Positions 55,142 to 64,000 of a DNA stretch of 64,000 nucleotides are shown piece after piece. A program made the position numbers and the translations under genes. Each line of letters opens with the position of its first letter. The first letter of the stretch is position 1. The notes beneath the pieces were generated by a model that saw only the letters and a list, made by a program, of their open reading frames with translations, did not search any database and was not told where the DNA came from. Source of the DNA: an uncultured Cohaesibacter sp. GTDB taxonomy: Bacteria; Pseudomonadota; Alphaproteobacteria; Rhizobiales; Cohaesibacteraceae. The DNA is taken from NCBI RefSeq assembly GCF_963667045.1, contig NZ_OY762934.1, positions 4,222,501 through 4,286,500 of the forward strand, in the 5' to 3' direction.

Positions 55142-56059
55142 CTAGGGCCATTTGACCACCGGCGGCATTGACGACAGGATGGAATCAACATTCCCCCCCG
55201 TCTTCAGCCCGAAGATGGTGCCCCGGTCATGCAGCAGGTTGAATTCCACATAGCGCCCGCGCCGGATGAGCTGTTCATCGCGCTCCGCCTCTGTCCATGG
55301 TGTTTCCATGTTGCGGCGGACCAGTTGCGGATAGATATCCAGAAATGCCAGTCCGACATCCTGAGTGAAGGCAAAATCGGCCTCCCAATCGCCGCTGTTG
55401 TGGCGATCATAGAAGATGCCGCCGATCCCGCGCGGTTCATCCCGGTGGGGTAGATAGAAATAGCGGTCGCACCAATCCTTGTAGGCCTGATAGTCGGCAA
55501 CCGGGTGGGCGTCGCAGGCGGCCTTCATGGCTGCGTGAAAGGCGACGCTGTCTGGATCTTCCTGTGTGCGGCGACAATCGAGCACCGGTGTCAGGTCCGC
55601 TCCGCCGCCAAACCACTGGCGGGTGGTGACGATCATCCGGGTGTTCATGTGCACGGCCGGAACATGGGGGTTGTGCAGGTGGGCGATGAGCGAAATGCCT
55701 GCGGCCCAGAAACGGGGATCTTCCGATGCGCCGGGGATCTGATCGCGGAATTTGGGGGCGAACTCGCCGTGGACCGTCGACACATGCACACCGACCTTCT
55801 CGAACACCCGCCCCTTCATGATCGCCATGATGCCGCCGCCGCCCTTGGCGCCGGAATGATCGGTGCGCTGCCAGGGAGTGCGGACAAAGTGGCCCGGATC
55901 CATCTGAGCGTTGGGGCCCTCGACGTCCTGTTCGATGGTCTCGAAGGCGGCGCAGATCCGGTCGCGCAAGTCCTTGAACCAGTCGGCGGCGCGCTGTTTC
56001 TTGTCTTCGAGATCGGTCGGCAATCCCTCGGGCAGGGTGGAGTTCACTGTTTCGCTCAT
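55142..56059 (-). CDS. hemF: Oxygen-dependent coproporphyrinogen III oxidase HemF
   Basis: 305 residues from the ATG at 56059. Conserved features are [26 protein letters not shown] (region near 70-95), [22 protein letters not shown] near residue 140-160 and the late [20 protein letters not shown]. Length matches HemF (about 300). It performs the oxygen-dependent decarboxylation step of haem synthesis in the cytoplasm. It starts just after the trmL stop codon (gap of two bases), so both are on one transcript. Confidence 0.93.
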   Translation of the reverse strand: MSETVNSTLPEGLPTDLEDKKQRAADWFKDLRDRICAAFETIEQDVEGPNAQMDPGHFVRTPWQRTDHSGAKGGGGIMAIMKGRVFEKVGVHVSTVHGEFAPKFRDQIPGASEDPRFWAAGISLIAHLHNPHVPAVHMNTRMIVTTRQWFGGGADLTPVLDCRRTQEDPDSVAFHAAMKAACDAHPVADYQAYKDWCDRYFYLPHRDEPRGIGGIFYDRHNSGDWEADFAFTQDVGLAFLDIYPQLVRRNMETPWTEAERDEQLIRRGRYVEFNLLHDRGTIFGLKTGGNVDSILSSMPPVVKWP

Positions 56060-56061
56060 GG

Positions 56062-56523
56062 TCAAAGGGCTCGTACTTGTCTCAGGGCTTCGGTGGCGAT
56101 CATCGCTGTCGAGATGGCGAGATTGAGAGAGCGCTCTCCCTCGCGCATGGGGATGGTGATCCGGTTGGCGACATAGTCATGAACTTCGTCAGGCACGCCC
56201 GCGCTTTCCCGGCCAAACAGCAGGATGTCTCCGGTCTGATATGTCTCGTCATAGAAGGAGCGGTCTGCCTTGGTGGTGGCGAGCAGCAGGCGACGGCCGG
56301 TCTCGGTTTGCCAGTCCTTGAAACGGCTCCACGAGATATGCTTGGTAAAGCTGGCGCGCTCCAGATAGTCCATGCCGGCGCGGCGCAGGGTTCGGTCATT
56401 GAGCGTGAAGCCGCAGGGCTCGATGATATGCACATGCAGATCCAGACAGGTGGCCATTCTGAGAATGGTCCCCGTGTTCTGCGGAATATCCGGCTGGTAT
56501 AGGGCAATGTCTATTGTCGTCAT
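56062..56523 (-). CDS. trmL: tRNA (cytidine/uridine-34-2'-O)-methyltransferase TrmL
   Basis: 153 residues from the ATG at 56523 (E. coli TrmL 157). SPOUT motifs are [19 protein letters not shown] at the start, [14 protein letters not shown] and [25 protein letters not shown] at the end, which form the knot and the AdoMet site. It methylates the wobble position of tRNA-Leu isoacceptors in E. coli. Co-transcribed with hemF; a CRP/FNR-like palindrome lies 123 bases upstream. Confidence 0.92.
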   Translation of the reverse strand: MTTIDIALYQPDIPQNTGTILRMATCLDLHVHIIEPCGFTLNDRTLRRAGMDYLERASFTKHISWSRFKDWQTETGRRLLLATTKADRSFYDETYQTGDILLFGRESAGVPDEVHDYVANRITIPMREGERSLNLAISTAMIATEALRQVRAL

Positions 56524-56646
56524 GGTACTGGTTTTACAGTCTTGGGCGTGAATGACAATGGAAATTCCTGTCATCGGGATGATGACTGTTTGAAAGTCGG
56601 GTTGGCTGGGCTCCTTGTTGTTGCGCCCCGAGGGGTAACCTCGCTG

Positions 56647-56662
56647 TGTGATTATTATCACA
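56647..56662. promoter_or_regulatory. CRP/FNR-superfamily site
   Basis: TGTGA-TTATTA-TCACA is a perfect palindrome equal to the CRP consensus TGTGA-N6-TCACA. It is midway between trmL-hemF and the ABC exporter (123 and 167 bases from their starts). Confidence 0.6.
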
Positions 56663-56829
56663 GTTGCACTCATACCTTTCGTTAGAATTATTCATGCCCC
56701 TCTTTGCGTGAAAGATGCTATATGGTGCGCGCAAGTTTCACCAACGCAGGCGCGTGACCTTCAGTCCGCCTGTGTGTTTTCTCGTTTTCACGCAGTTCTG
56801 ACAGGACCGGTTCTTCCGGTGACTATGTG

Positions 56830-58653
56830 ATGTTTTCCTTTTTTGAAAAGCTGGTCAATCCGTTTGCCGATTACAGCCTTGAACAGCCGCCGCGCGGATT
56901 CTGGGCTTTTATGTGGTATTACACGCGCCCCGTGGCTCCCTACATGGTGATTGTCTCGGTGATCACGGCGGCCATTGCCATCATCGAAGTCAACCTGTTC
57001 GGTTTCATGGGCGATCTGGTCAACTGGTTTGCCGCAAGTGATCGGGAGACATTCCTGTCCGATCATGGCAGCGAGCTGCTGCTGATGGCCGTGTTGCTGA
57101 TGGTCCTCATGCCGGTTCTGGAAATCGTCTGGCAGTTTCTGTTCCATCAGACCGTGATGGGCAACTATCCCATGTCCATCCGCTGGCGGCTGCATCGCTA
57201 TCTGCTGCGCCAGTCGATGGAGTTTTATCAGGACGAATTTGCCGGTCGGGTGTCGCAGAAGGTGATGCAGACGGCGCTTGCCGTGCGCGAAGTGGTGTCG
57301 CGGCTTGCAGACGTGTTTGTCTATGTCAGCGTCTATTTCACCTCGGCTCTCTACCTGATCGGCTCGGCAAAATGGCAGTTGGCCCTGCCGATGCTGATCT
57401 GGATCATCGGCTATATCGGGGCGTTGATGTTTTTCGTGCCAAAGATGCGCGATATCTCGCGGGCGCAGGCCAATGCCCGCTCGGAGATGGTCGGCAAGGT
57501 GGTGGACGCTTATTCGAACATCTCGGTGGTCAAGCTGTTTTCCCATGCCGCGCGCGAGGACGACTATGCCCGGGAATCGATGGCTGGCTTCATGGACAAC
57601 GTCTATGCCATGATGCGGCTTGTCACTGTGATGGAAATCACCCTCAAGACGCTCAACAATCTGTTGCTGTTCAGCTCGATGGCGGTTGGTATTTATTACT
57701 GGCAGGCCGGGCTGGTGCAGCCGGGTGACGTTGCGCTGGTGGGCGGGATTGTCATGCGCCTGCGCGGCATGTCCGAATGGATCCTGTGGGAAGTCAGTGG
57801 CGTGTTCGAGAATATCGGCACGGTACAGGATGGTATCAGCACGATCTCCCAGCCGCAGCTGGTGCTTGATCGTCCGGATGCAAAGGAGCTGATGGTCAAC
57901 CGCGGCGAGATCGTTTTTGACAAGGTCTGCTTTGACTACGGCAAGGATGTGCCGGTGATTGATCGTTTCAGCCTGACAATCCGTCCGGGCGAAAAGATCG
58001 GGCTGGTCGGGCGATCCGGCGCGGGCAAGTCAACGCTGATCAGTCTGCTGCTGCGATTCTTCGATCTCAACACCGGTGCGATCCGCATCGATGGCCAGAA
58101 TATAGCCGAGGTGCGTCAGGACAGTCTCCGGGCCCAGATCGGCGTGGTCACGCAGGACACGTCGCTGCTGCATCGCTCGGTGCTGGAGAATATTGTCTAT
58201 GGCCATGAGGGAGCCAGCGAGGAAGAAGCCTTGCGAGCTGCCGAACAGGCTCAGGCGCTCGCTTTCATCGAGGGGCTGGAAGACCGCTCTGGCAACAAGG
58301 GCATGTATGCCGAGGTCGGGGAACGCGGGATCAAGCTGTCCGGCGGCCAGCGGCAGCGGATCGCCATTGCACGGGTCCTGCTGAAGAATGCGCCCATTCT
58401 TGTTCTGGACGAGGCGACGTCGGCGCTCGACTCCGAGGTCGAGGCGGCCATTCAGGACAGTCTTAATCTGCTGATGAAGGACAAGACCGTTCTGGCCATC
58501 GCCCACCGCTTGTCGACCATTGCCTCGATGGATCGGCTGATTGTGATGGATGGCGGTCGGATTGTCGAGATGGGAAGCCATGACGAGCTACTGGCAAACA
58601 ACGGTCTTTATGCTTCGCTTTGGGACCGGCAATCAGGCGGCTTTATCGCCTGA
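56830..58653 (+). CDS. ABC exporter, fused permease and ATPase
   Basis: 607 residues from the ATG at 56830 (GTG 56827 is directly upstream). The transmembrane domain (about 25-320) has six spans, followed by the nucleotide-binding domain with Walker A GRSGAGKST, Q-loop GVVTQDTSLL, signature [13 protein letters not shown], Walker B ILVLDEATSALD and the H-loop AHRLST. It is an MsbA/multidrug half-transporter, working as a homodimer. Its position near hemF and petA could suggest haem or lipid export, but that is only context. A small ACCGG-N5-CCGGT hairpin lies just before the start. Confidence 0.88.
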   Translation: MFSFFEKLVNPFADYSLEQPPRGFWAFMWYYTRPVAPYMVIVSVITAAIAIIEVNLFGFMGDLVNWFAASDRETFLSDHGSELLLMAVLLMVLMPVLEIVWQFLFHQTVMGNYPMSIRWRLHRYLLRQSMEFYQDEFAGRVSQKVMQTALAVREVVSRLADVFVYVSVYFTSALYLIGSAKWQLALPMLIWIIGYIGALMFFVPKMRDISRAQANARSEMVGKVVDAYSNISVVKLFSHAAREDDYARESMAGFMDNVYAMMRLVTVMEITLKTLNNLLLFSSMAVGIYYWQAGLVQPGDVALVGGIVMRLRGMSEWILWEVSGVFENIGTVQDGISTISQPQLVLDRPDAKELMVNRGEIVFDKVCFDYGKDVPVIDRFSLTIRPGEKIGLVGRSGAGKSTLISLLLRFFDLNTGAIRIDGQNIAEVRQDSLRAQIGVVTQDTSLLHRSVLENIVYGHEGASEEEALRAAEQAQALAFIEGLEDRSGNKGMYAEVGERGIKLSGGQRQRIAIARVLLKNAPILVLDEATSALDSEVEAAIQDSLNLLMKDKTVLAIAHRLSTIASMDRLIVMDGGRIVEMGSHDELLANNGLYASLWDRQSGGFIA

Positions 58654-59037
58654 TTGCAACATTTCTCTGGTCTGGGGAGCGGTCTCTGCCTTTTTCCACT
58701 AGAATCATTCCAATCAAAAGGTAGAAGGAAAGTGGATTCCTGAGGTCGGGCAGGCGCTTGGATAAGTAGTAGTCCTGCGGTATTTCGGTCGGAATTTCCC
58801 AATATAAGACGAATTTGTCAGGCCAAACTGCTGAAAATCAGGTGTTTCTGCGATTGGCCGCTCTAGACAATATCAGCGATCAATGCAAAAAGTGTTTGAC
58901 TAGGCTCGGCGCTATAAACGAGCACTGGTGGAATTGGCTCGCCGCGATTTTGGGACTTTGCTGTTTCGAACGAAACGCTGAATATAAGGAGGCGCAGGCG
59001 AGCTGGAGTTGGACACTGGCTAGAAGAGGACCTCGTC
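58654..59037. promoter_or_regulatory. Control region of the petABC operon
   Basis: 384 bases with no gene. TTCGAACGAA-type symmetry is present near 58968. TAAGGAGG at 58985-58992 is a strong ribosome-like site without a suitable start behind it. TTGACT near 58897 and TATAAA near 58914 are too close to form a standard promoter. Confidence 0.35.
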
Positions 59038-59562
59038 TTGGCTACCAGCGAAAGGGAAGAACCAACCCGCCGCGACTTTCTTTATATCGCGACAGGTGCG
59101 TTCGGGGCCGTCGGCGCAGCAGCGCTCGCTTGGCCGTTTATTGACCAGATGAACCCCGATGCCAGCGCAGTGGCGCTCTCATCCATCGAAGTGGATATTT
59201 CCTCTATCGAAGAGGGGCAGAGTCTCACTGTCAAATGGCGTGGTAAGCCGGTTTTCATCCGGCATAGAACCCAGAATGAAATTGATGAGGCCAAGGCTGT
59301 CGATGTGGCCGACCTTCGCGATCCTCAGACCGATGAAGAGCGCACGAAGCCCGGCATGGAGCAGTGGCTGATCATGATCGGCATCTGCACGCATCTGGGC
59401 TGTGTGCCGGAAGGGCAGAAGGGTGATTACGATGGCTGGTTCTGCCCATGCCACGGATCCCATTATGATTCTGCAGGACGTATCCGTAAGGGACCGGCGC
59501 CGCTTAACCTGCAGTTGCCGCCCTATGAGTTCGTTAGCGATACCCTGATCAAAATCGGCTGA
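59038..59562 (+). CDS. petA: Ubiquinol-cytochrome c reductase iron-sulfur subunit (Rieske)
   Basis: 174 residues, starting with TTG at 59038 (GAGG upstream). The N terminus [26 protein letters not shown] is a twin-arginine signal anchor. The 2Fe-2S ligands are in CTHLGC and CPCHGSHYD. It is the Rieske subunit of the bc1 complex, moving electrons from ubiquinol to cytochrome c1. First gene of petABC. Confidence 0.95.
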   Translation: MATSEREEPTRRDFLYIATGAFGAVGAAALAWPFIDQMNPDASAVALSSIEVDISSIEEGQSLTVKWRGKPVFIRHRTQNEIDEAKAVDVADLRDPQTDEERTKPGMEQWLIMIGICTHLGCVPEGQKGDYDGWFCPCHGSHYDSAGRIRKGPAPLNLQLPPYEFVSDTLIKIG

Positions 59563-59591
59563 CGCCCGCAAATGTCTTAAGGAGACCAGTC

Positions 59592-60845
59592 ATGAGCGGA
59601 CATTCGACCTTCGAGCCGCAGAACGGGTTCTTGAAATGGATGGAAAGCCGCCTGCCCATCGCGGGCTTGGTGCACTCTTCCTTCATTGCCTATCCTGTTC
59701 CAAAGAACCTCAATTACTACTGGACGTTCGGTGCCATTCTGGCCGTCTGTCTTGTGGCGCAGATCGTGACCGGCATCGTGCTGGTCATGCACTATGCGCC
59801 CAACACGGCCCTTGCCTTTGCTTCCGTCGAGCATATCATGCGTGACGTGAAATGGGGCTGGCTCTTGCGCTACATGCATGCCAACGGCGCGTCCATGTTC
59901 TTCATTGCCGTTTATATTCATATCTTCCGTGGCCTCTACTACGGGTCCTACAAGGCCCCGCGTGAAGTGGTCTGGATTCTGGGCGTCGTGATCTTCCTTC
60001 TGATGATGGCGACCGGCTTCATGGGCTATGTGCTGCCTTGGGGTCAGATGTCCTTCTGGGGGGCAACGGTTATTACCAACCTGTTCTCGGCATTCCCCTA
60101 TGTGGGCGACATGATCGTGACGCTGCTCTGGGGTGGCTTCTCGGTCGACAACCCGACGCTGAACCGCTTCTTCTCGCTGCACTATCTGCTGCCATTCATG
60201 CTGGTTGGCGTGGTTGCCCTGCATATCTGGGCCTTCCATGTGGTTGGCAACAACAACCCGACCGGTGTTGAAGTCAAGGACAGCAAGGACACGGTGCCGT
60301 TTACGCCTTACTACACGGTCAAGGATATCTTTGCTGCCGTGGTGTTCCTGGTGTTCTTTGCCTGGATGATGTTCATGGTGCCCAATTTCATGGGGCATCC
60401 GGACAACTATGTTCCGGCCAACCCGCTGGTTACGCCTCCGCACATTGTGCCTGAGTGGTACTTCTTGCCGTTCTACGCAATCCTGCGCGCCATTCCGGAC
60501 AAGCTGGGCGGCGTTCTGGCGATGTTCGGCGCGATTGCGGTGCTGTTCGTGCTGCCATGGCTCGATACTTCAAAGGTCCGTTCCATGAACTACCGTCCGC
60601 TTGGCCGTCAGTTCTTCTGGATCTTCGTGGTGGTCTGCATTGGGCTCGGATATCTCGGGGGCAAGCCTGCCGAAGGCGGCTACATCCTCTGGGCTCGTAT
60701 CTTTACGGTCTACTATTTCGCCTACTTCCTGGTCATTCTGCCAGTGCTCGGCTTCATCGAAAAGCCGAAGCCGCTACCGGCATCGATCAACGAGGCGGTT
60801 TTGGCCAAACACGGTGTTTCTGCTGCGGCAGAGGCAAAAGCCTGA
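59592..60845 (+). CDS. petB: Ubiquinol-cytochrome c reductase cytochrome b
   Basis: 417 residues, eight membrane helices. Haem-ligand histidines lie in [15 protein letters not shown] / [13 protein letters not shown] and in [23 protein letters not shown], and the Qo-site [18 protein letters not shown] motif is intact. Fused b plus subunit IV type as in alphaproteobacteria. Start at 59592, with AAGGAGA upstream. Confidence 0.96.
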   Translation: MSGHSTFEPQNGFLKWMESRLPIAGLVHSSFIAYPVPKNLNYYWTFGAILAVCLVAQIVTGIVLVMHYAPNTALAFASVEHIMRDVKWGWLLRYMHANGASMFFIAVYIHIFRGLYYGSYKAPREVVWILGVVIFLLMMATGFMGYVLPWGQMSFWGATVITNLFSAFPYVGDMIVTLLWGGFSVDNPTLNRFFSLHYLLPFMLVGVVALHIWAFHVVGNNNPTGVEVKDSKDTVPFTPYYTVKDIFAAVVFLVFFAWMMFMVPNFMGHPDNYVPANPLVTPPHIVPEWYFLPFYAILRAIPDKLGGVLAMFGAIAVLFVLPWLDTSKVRSMNYRPLGRQFFWIFVVVCIGLGYLGGKPAEGGYILWARIFTVYYFAYFLVILPVLGFIEKPKPLPASINEAVLAKHGVSAAAEAKA

Positions 60846-60868
60846 ACGAGCGAGGAGAGGGAAGACCC

Positions 60869-61750
60869 ATGATTACGCTTACCAAAAATGCGGTTCGCGC
60901 GCTCGTTGTTGCTGGTGCTCTGGCGGTTTCTGCCGCCGGTGCCATGGCATCCGGCGAGGGTGGCCATCACTATGTCAAGCAGGACTGGAGCTTTGCCGGA
61001 CCGTTCGGCAAATTCGACAAGGCCCAGCTGCAACGTGGCTTCAAGATCTATCGCGAGGTTTGCTCAAGCTGCCATTCCATGGAATATATTGCTTTCCGCA
61101 ACCTGGGTCAGGATGGTGCGCTGGGCTTTACCGAGGATGAAGTCAAGGCAATTGCGGCGGAGTATGAAGTGGAAGATGGTCCGAATGCCGACGGTGACAT
61201 GTTTACCCGTCCGGGCAAGCCGTTCGATCACATTCCATCGCCGTTTCCCAACGAGGAAGCTGCAGCAGCGGCCAACGGTGGCAAGGCTCCGCCCGACCTG
61301 TCGCTGATTGCCAAGGCCCGTGCTGCATCCATTGGTCCGGATGTCGGGATCGAAGTTTTCAACGACATCCTGCGGCTGATCTGGCATCCGCTGACGACCT
61401 ATCAGGAATATGGTGCGGATTATATCTTCGCGCTCCTGACATCGTTTGAGGAAACGCCGGAGGACCTGAAAGAAGTCGTCGGTGACAAATATTACAACCC
61501 TGCCTTCGGGTCTGGCGTTGCCATCGGCATGGCGCCTCCACTCTCTGATGAGTTGGTGGAATATACCGACGGAACACCTATGACTACCGAACAGTATGCC
61601 AGAGACGTTACTGCCTTTCTGATGTGGGCGGCTGAACCGAAGCTGGAAGAGCGCAAGCATGTGGGTGTCAACTCCCTCATCTTCCTTGTTGTTCTGTCAT
61701 TCCTGCTGTTCTTTACCAAGCGCAAGCTTTGGTCGGGGGTCAAGCACTGA
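60869..61750 (+). CDS. petC: Ubiquinol-cytochrome c reductase cytochrome c1
   Basis: 293 residues from the ATG at 60869, with GAGGAGAGGGAAG upstream; the longer open frame from 60455 overlaps petB and is not genuine. Signal peptide to AGAMAS, haem motif CSSCHS (residues about 65-70), methionine ligand region GVAIGMAPPLSDELV, and a C-terminal anchor (SLIFLVVLSFLLFFT). Third bc1 subunit; a strong terminator follows. Confidence 0.95.
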   Translation: MITLTKNAVRALVVAGALAVSAAGAMASGEGGHHYVKQDWSFAGPFGKFDKAQLQRGFKIYREVCSSCHSMEYIAFRNLGQDGALGFTEDEVKAIAAEYEVEDGPNADGDMFTRPGKPFDHIPSPFPNEEAAAAANGGKAPPDLSLIAKARAASIGPDVGIEVFNDILRLIWHPLTTYQEYGADYIFALLTSFEETPEDLKEVVGDKYYNPAFGSGVAIGMAPPLSDELVEYTDGTPMTTEQYARDVTAFLMWAAEPKLEERKHVGVNSLIFLVVLSFLLFFTKRKLWSGVKH

Positions 61751-61782
61751 TTGGCTGGATGATTTGGGACAATTAGCAGAAG

Positions 61783-61807
61783 GGGCCCCAATCGGGGCCC
61801 TTTTTTT
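61783..61807 (+). terminator. Terminator of petABC
   Basis: GGGCCCC (61783-61789) and GGGGCCC (61794-61800) with loop AATC, followed directly by TTTTTTT. An almost ideal intrinsic terminator. Confidence 0.92.
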
Positions 61808-61941
61808 GCAGCGTTGCAGGTTTTCGCTTTGGGGGGAAAGGGTTTTGCTACGATTGTACCAAAGGAAAAGCACGCGGGAGCCTTGCGTGACAAATGAAAT
61901 GATATATATGAATTTATAGATAGTAATCATAGAGAGGCAAA

Positions 61942-63009
61942 ATGCCGGGCAAGAAAGACAGCAGACCTACGAGCAGGAAGAGCGGACGTGTTTCCCTTGC
62001 CGAAGTGGCAGTACATGCCGGTGTGTCGATTGCAACGGCCTCCAGAATCATCAATGGCATCACAAACAAGGCATCCACCGAGACCATCGCGCGGGTGAAG
62101 GCTTCAATCGAGGAACTGTGCTATCGCCCGGCGAGTATCGGCAGGGCCTTGCGCTGTCAGGAGAGCCGGATCGTTGGCCTGTTGGCGGCGGCGATCGAGA
62201 ATCCGATGATGGCGGCCATTGCCTCCTCAATCGAGAAGGCGTTGCGCGATGAAGGCTATGTGATGTCTTTGTGTGATACCTATGAACGGGCGGATGTGCA
62301 GGATGAGTATCTGCTGGAAATGCATGCGCAGTTGGCGCGGGCGGTGATCATCATCGGGGCATTGAAGAGTCCGGTGCTGGATCGTATGCGGATCGATGGT
62401 CCGCCGTTGCTGTTTGTCAACAGGCCAGACCCTGGCCATGCCCATAGTCCCTATGTGGGAATCGACAATTATCAGATCGGACGGGATGTGGCTGACATGC
62501 TGATTGCGCGGGGAATTCGCCGTGTTAGCCTCATTCATGCGTCTCTGGATGCCACTGCGGCGACGCATCGGCGCCGGGGGGTGCTGGATGGCTTGGCCGC
62601 TGGCGGTGTCGGTGAAGATGAGGTTGTCCACGCCCATGTGGAAGGGCTTAGCCATCTTAAGGTCGGCTATGACGCGATGCAGCAGATTTTGGCTCTTCCG
62701 AATCCACCAAGGGTGATCCTGTGCATGAGTGATCTGCTGGCCTATGGTGCCTATCGTCGGGTCATTGAGGCCGGTTTTGACCCGGTTTCGGACTTCGGCT
62801 TCATCGGCTTTGATGAAAACCCGCTGAACCCGTGGATTGCCGGTTGGCTGAATTCCATCGGCGTATCTGCAGACCTCTATGGGCAGGCCAGCGTCGACGC
62901 CCTCAAGGCGATCTGGGACGGGGATGAGAATTATGGACCGGTCTATCTTGCTCACAGCCTGCGGCTCAATGGAAAGCCGTTGCCCGGCGAGCTGGCATCC
63001 GGGCTGTGA
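61942..63009 (+). CDS. LacI-family transcriptional regulator
   Basis: 355 residues. The LacI helix-turn-helix and hinge read VSLAEVAVHAGVSIATASRIINGITNKASTETIARV, near the N terminus after a basic tail. The periplasmic-binding-like sensor domain follows, with GLLAAAIENPMMAAIASSIEKAL and VILCMSDLLAYGAYRR and FGFIGFDENPL. Sugar effectors are typical. No sugar operon adjoins it in the window, so its targets are elsewhere or downstream. It sits between petC and apt, which in relatives are often adjacent. Confidence 0.88.
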   Translation: MPGKKDSRPTSRKSGRVSLAEVAVHAGVSIATASRIINGITNKASTETIARVKASIEELCYRPASIGRALRCQESRIVGLLAAAIENPMMAAIASSIEKALRDEGYVMSLCDTYERADVQDEYLLEMHAQLARAVIIIGALKSPVLDRMRIDGPPLLFVNRPDPGHAHSPYVGIDNYQIGRDVADMLIARGIRRVSLIHASLDATAATHRRRGVLDGLAAGGVGEDEVVHAHVEGLSHLKVGYDAMQQILALPNPPRVILCMSDLLAYGAYRRVIEAGFDPVSDFGFIGFDENPLNPWIAGWLNSIGVSADLYGQASVDALKAIWDGDENYGPVYLAHSLRLNGKPLPGELASGL

Positions 63010-63336
63010 AGGCGTCATCTGGCCCTGATTTGTGGAGAGCGCGGGACGTGGCTGAGCTGGGTGATGCAGATTGCATTGGAAACTGTTGTCGCACTGGCGC
63101 GGGATGGGGTTATCTGCTATTGCAGCCATAAAGCCTGTGGCAACAGGCTTTTCAAGCTTTGGGCGGCCTTGCCGCTGCTGGCGTATGGGGCTTAGAAGAT
63201 CCTGCTCTGGGGCCCTGTGCGCTTTGTGCTTTCTGCAGCAACCCTGTTGAGGCACGAAGCGAAGGGGCGCTGGCGGTTGATCAAGCCGATGAAAAGTCGT
63301 TGCCGATCAAATATTGCGAGAAGCGGAGCCTATTGA
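63010..63336. other. Gap between lacI and apt
   Basis: 327 bases. No gene seen. Open frames here, including one crossing into apt, lack family features. The apt promoter must be in it; CGGAG lies before the apt start. Confidence 0.35.
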
Positions 63337-63882
63337 ATGTCCAGCAGTGAAAAAATCGACCTGAAAGATCTGATCCGGTCCATTCCCGACTACCCGAAAC
63401 GGGGCATCATTTTCAGGGATATCACCAGTCTTATTGCCCATGCGGAAGGGTTTCGCCAGTCCATTCGCGATCTTTGTGCTCCCTATGTTGATCTGCAGAT
63501 CGACAAGGTGATCGGCATTGAGGCCCGCGGCTTCATTTTCGGTGGTGCCATGGCCGACTATCTCGGCGTTGGGTTTGTTCCCATTCGCAAGCAGGGCAAA
63601 CTGCCCGGTGCCGTGGTCGCACAGGACTATTCGCTGGAATATGGCACGGACCGCATCGAGATGCATGCGGATGCGGTAGCCCCGGGCGAGAAGGTGATCC
63701 TCGTGGATGACCTGATTGCCACAGGCGGTACGGCGATTGCGGCCATCGAGCTGCTGCAGGGCGTTGGCGGAGAGGTCATCTCGTCGGCCTTTGTGATCGA
63801 TCTGCCTGATCTGGGCGGGGCGTCTCTGCTCCGGGGTCGCAACATCAATGTCCATACGCTGGTTGATTTCGAAGGGCACTGA
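63337..63882 (+). CDS. apt: Adenine phosphoribosyltransferase
   Basis: 181 residues. The start [22 protein letters not shown] is the Apt signature. The PRPP-binding motif is [21 protein letters not shown] at about 123-143, and [33 protein letters not shown] (region near 65-95) is typical. It converts adenine and PRPP to AMP in purine salvage. Length fits the family (about 180). Start ATG 63337. Confidence 0.95.
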   Translation: MSSSEKIDLKDLIRSIPDYPKRGIIFRDITSLIAHAEGFRQSIRDLCAPYVDLQIDKVIGIEARGFIFGGAMADYLGVGFVPIRKQGKLPGAVVAQDYSLEYGTDRIEMHADAVAPGEKVILVDDLIATGGTAIAAIELLQGVGGEVISSAFVIDLPDLGGASLLRGRNINVHTLVDFEGH

Positions 63883-64000
63883 TGGTGTGCCCGGATGGAG
63901 GCAGGGACGTCTGGTTGCTGCTTTCTGTGACTTAATGGCGCATTTAGGTGTTTTTCCAGAGGCTGGGTACGGATTTGGGATAGGATGGGCCTGTCACAAA

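Noticed and set aside
60455-60868. N-terminal extension of cytochrome c1
   Set aside because: It overlaps petB in another frame; the ATG at 60869 has a strong ribosome site and a proper signal peptide.

Overview
The window looks like a chromosomal segment of a GC-rich alphaproteobacterium, most likely of the Hyphomicrobiales (Rhizobiales). The reasons are the petABC order with a nearby apt, the DUF1285-Nudix-DUF6111-cca gene set, a trmL-hemF pair, a perfect CtrA-type site, and a tRNA-Met of the type found in that order. The many CUT1, polar amino acid and TRAP importers suggest a heterotroph scavenging amino sugars, modified amino acids and organophosphates. I cannot name the genus. No rRNA, CRISPR array or intact prophage was seen.

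Bases 1-7.7 kb: amino-sugar block. A GntR/UTRA regulator and the start of a SIS-domain deaminase-like gene lie on the minus strand. Divergent from them is a compact operon: MurQ-like etherase, CUT1 substrate-binding protein, two permeases, Gfo/Idh/MocA oxidoreductase and UgpC/MalK-type ATPase, closed by a 13-bp hairpin. A DUF2254 membrane protein follows.

Bases 9.1-12.1 kb: a fructosamine (Amadori product) block. FrlD-type kinase and FrlB-type deglycase are divergent from a GntR regulator. A near-perfect 16-bp palindrome lies just downstream of the deglycase -10 box.

Bases 12.4-22.4 kb: hydantoinase/oxoprolinase subunits B and A, a DAO-family flavoprotein and an SDR (minus strand), divergent from a TRAP transporter (P, Q, M) and a DeoR regulator. 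Bases 22.7-28.5 kb: an RpiR regulator, a polar amino acid ABC importer, an N-succinylamino acid racemase/OSBS-like enzyme and a COG3375-like GNAT, together resembling a D-amino acid conversion module. Bases 28.5-35.8 kb: a hexapeptide acetyltransferase, a LysR regulator and the ugpBAEC-GDPD operon for glycerophosphodiesters.

Bases 35.8-46.5 kb: an accessory, partly AT-rich island ending at the 3' side of a tRNA-Met gene. It holds one intact IS5-family element, four transposase remnants, a truncated Dam-type methylase, two chemoreceptors and several small orphan genes.

Bases 46.9-64 kb: mostly core genome. It holds an alpha/beta hydrolase, a CtrA-linked membrane protein, a metallophosphoesterase, a 36-codon small gene with its own terminator, a five-codon upstream ORF before a GNAT gene, the DUF1285-Nudix-DUF6111-cca run, a HAD phosphatase broken by two in-frame stops, trmL-hemF, an ABC exporter, petABC, a LacI regulator and apt.

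Four SIS-fold proteins occur in the first 23.6 kb, all tied to sugar-phosphate or amino-sugar chemistry. Three of the four importer operons carry a stem-loop directly after the binding-protein gene, a usual way to keep binding protein in excess over the permease.
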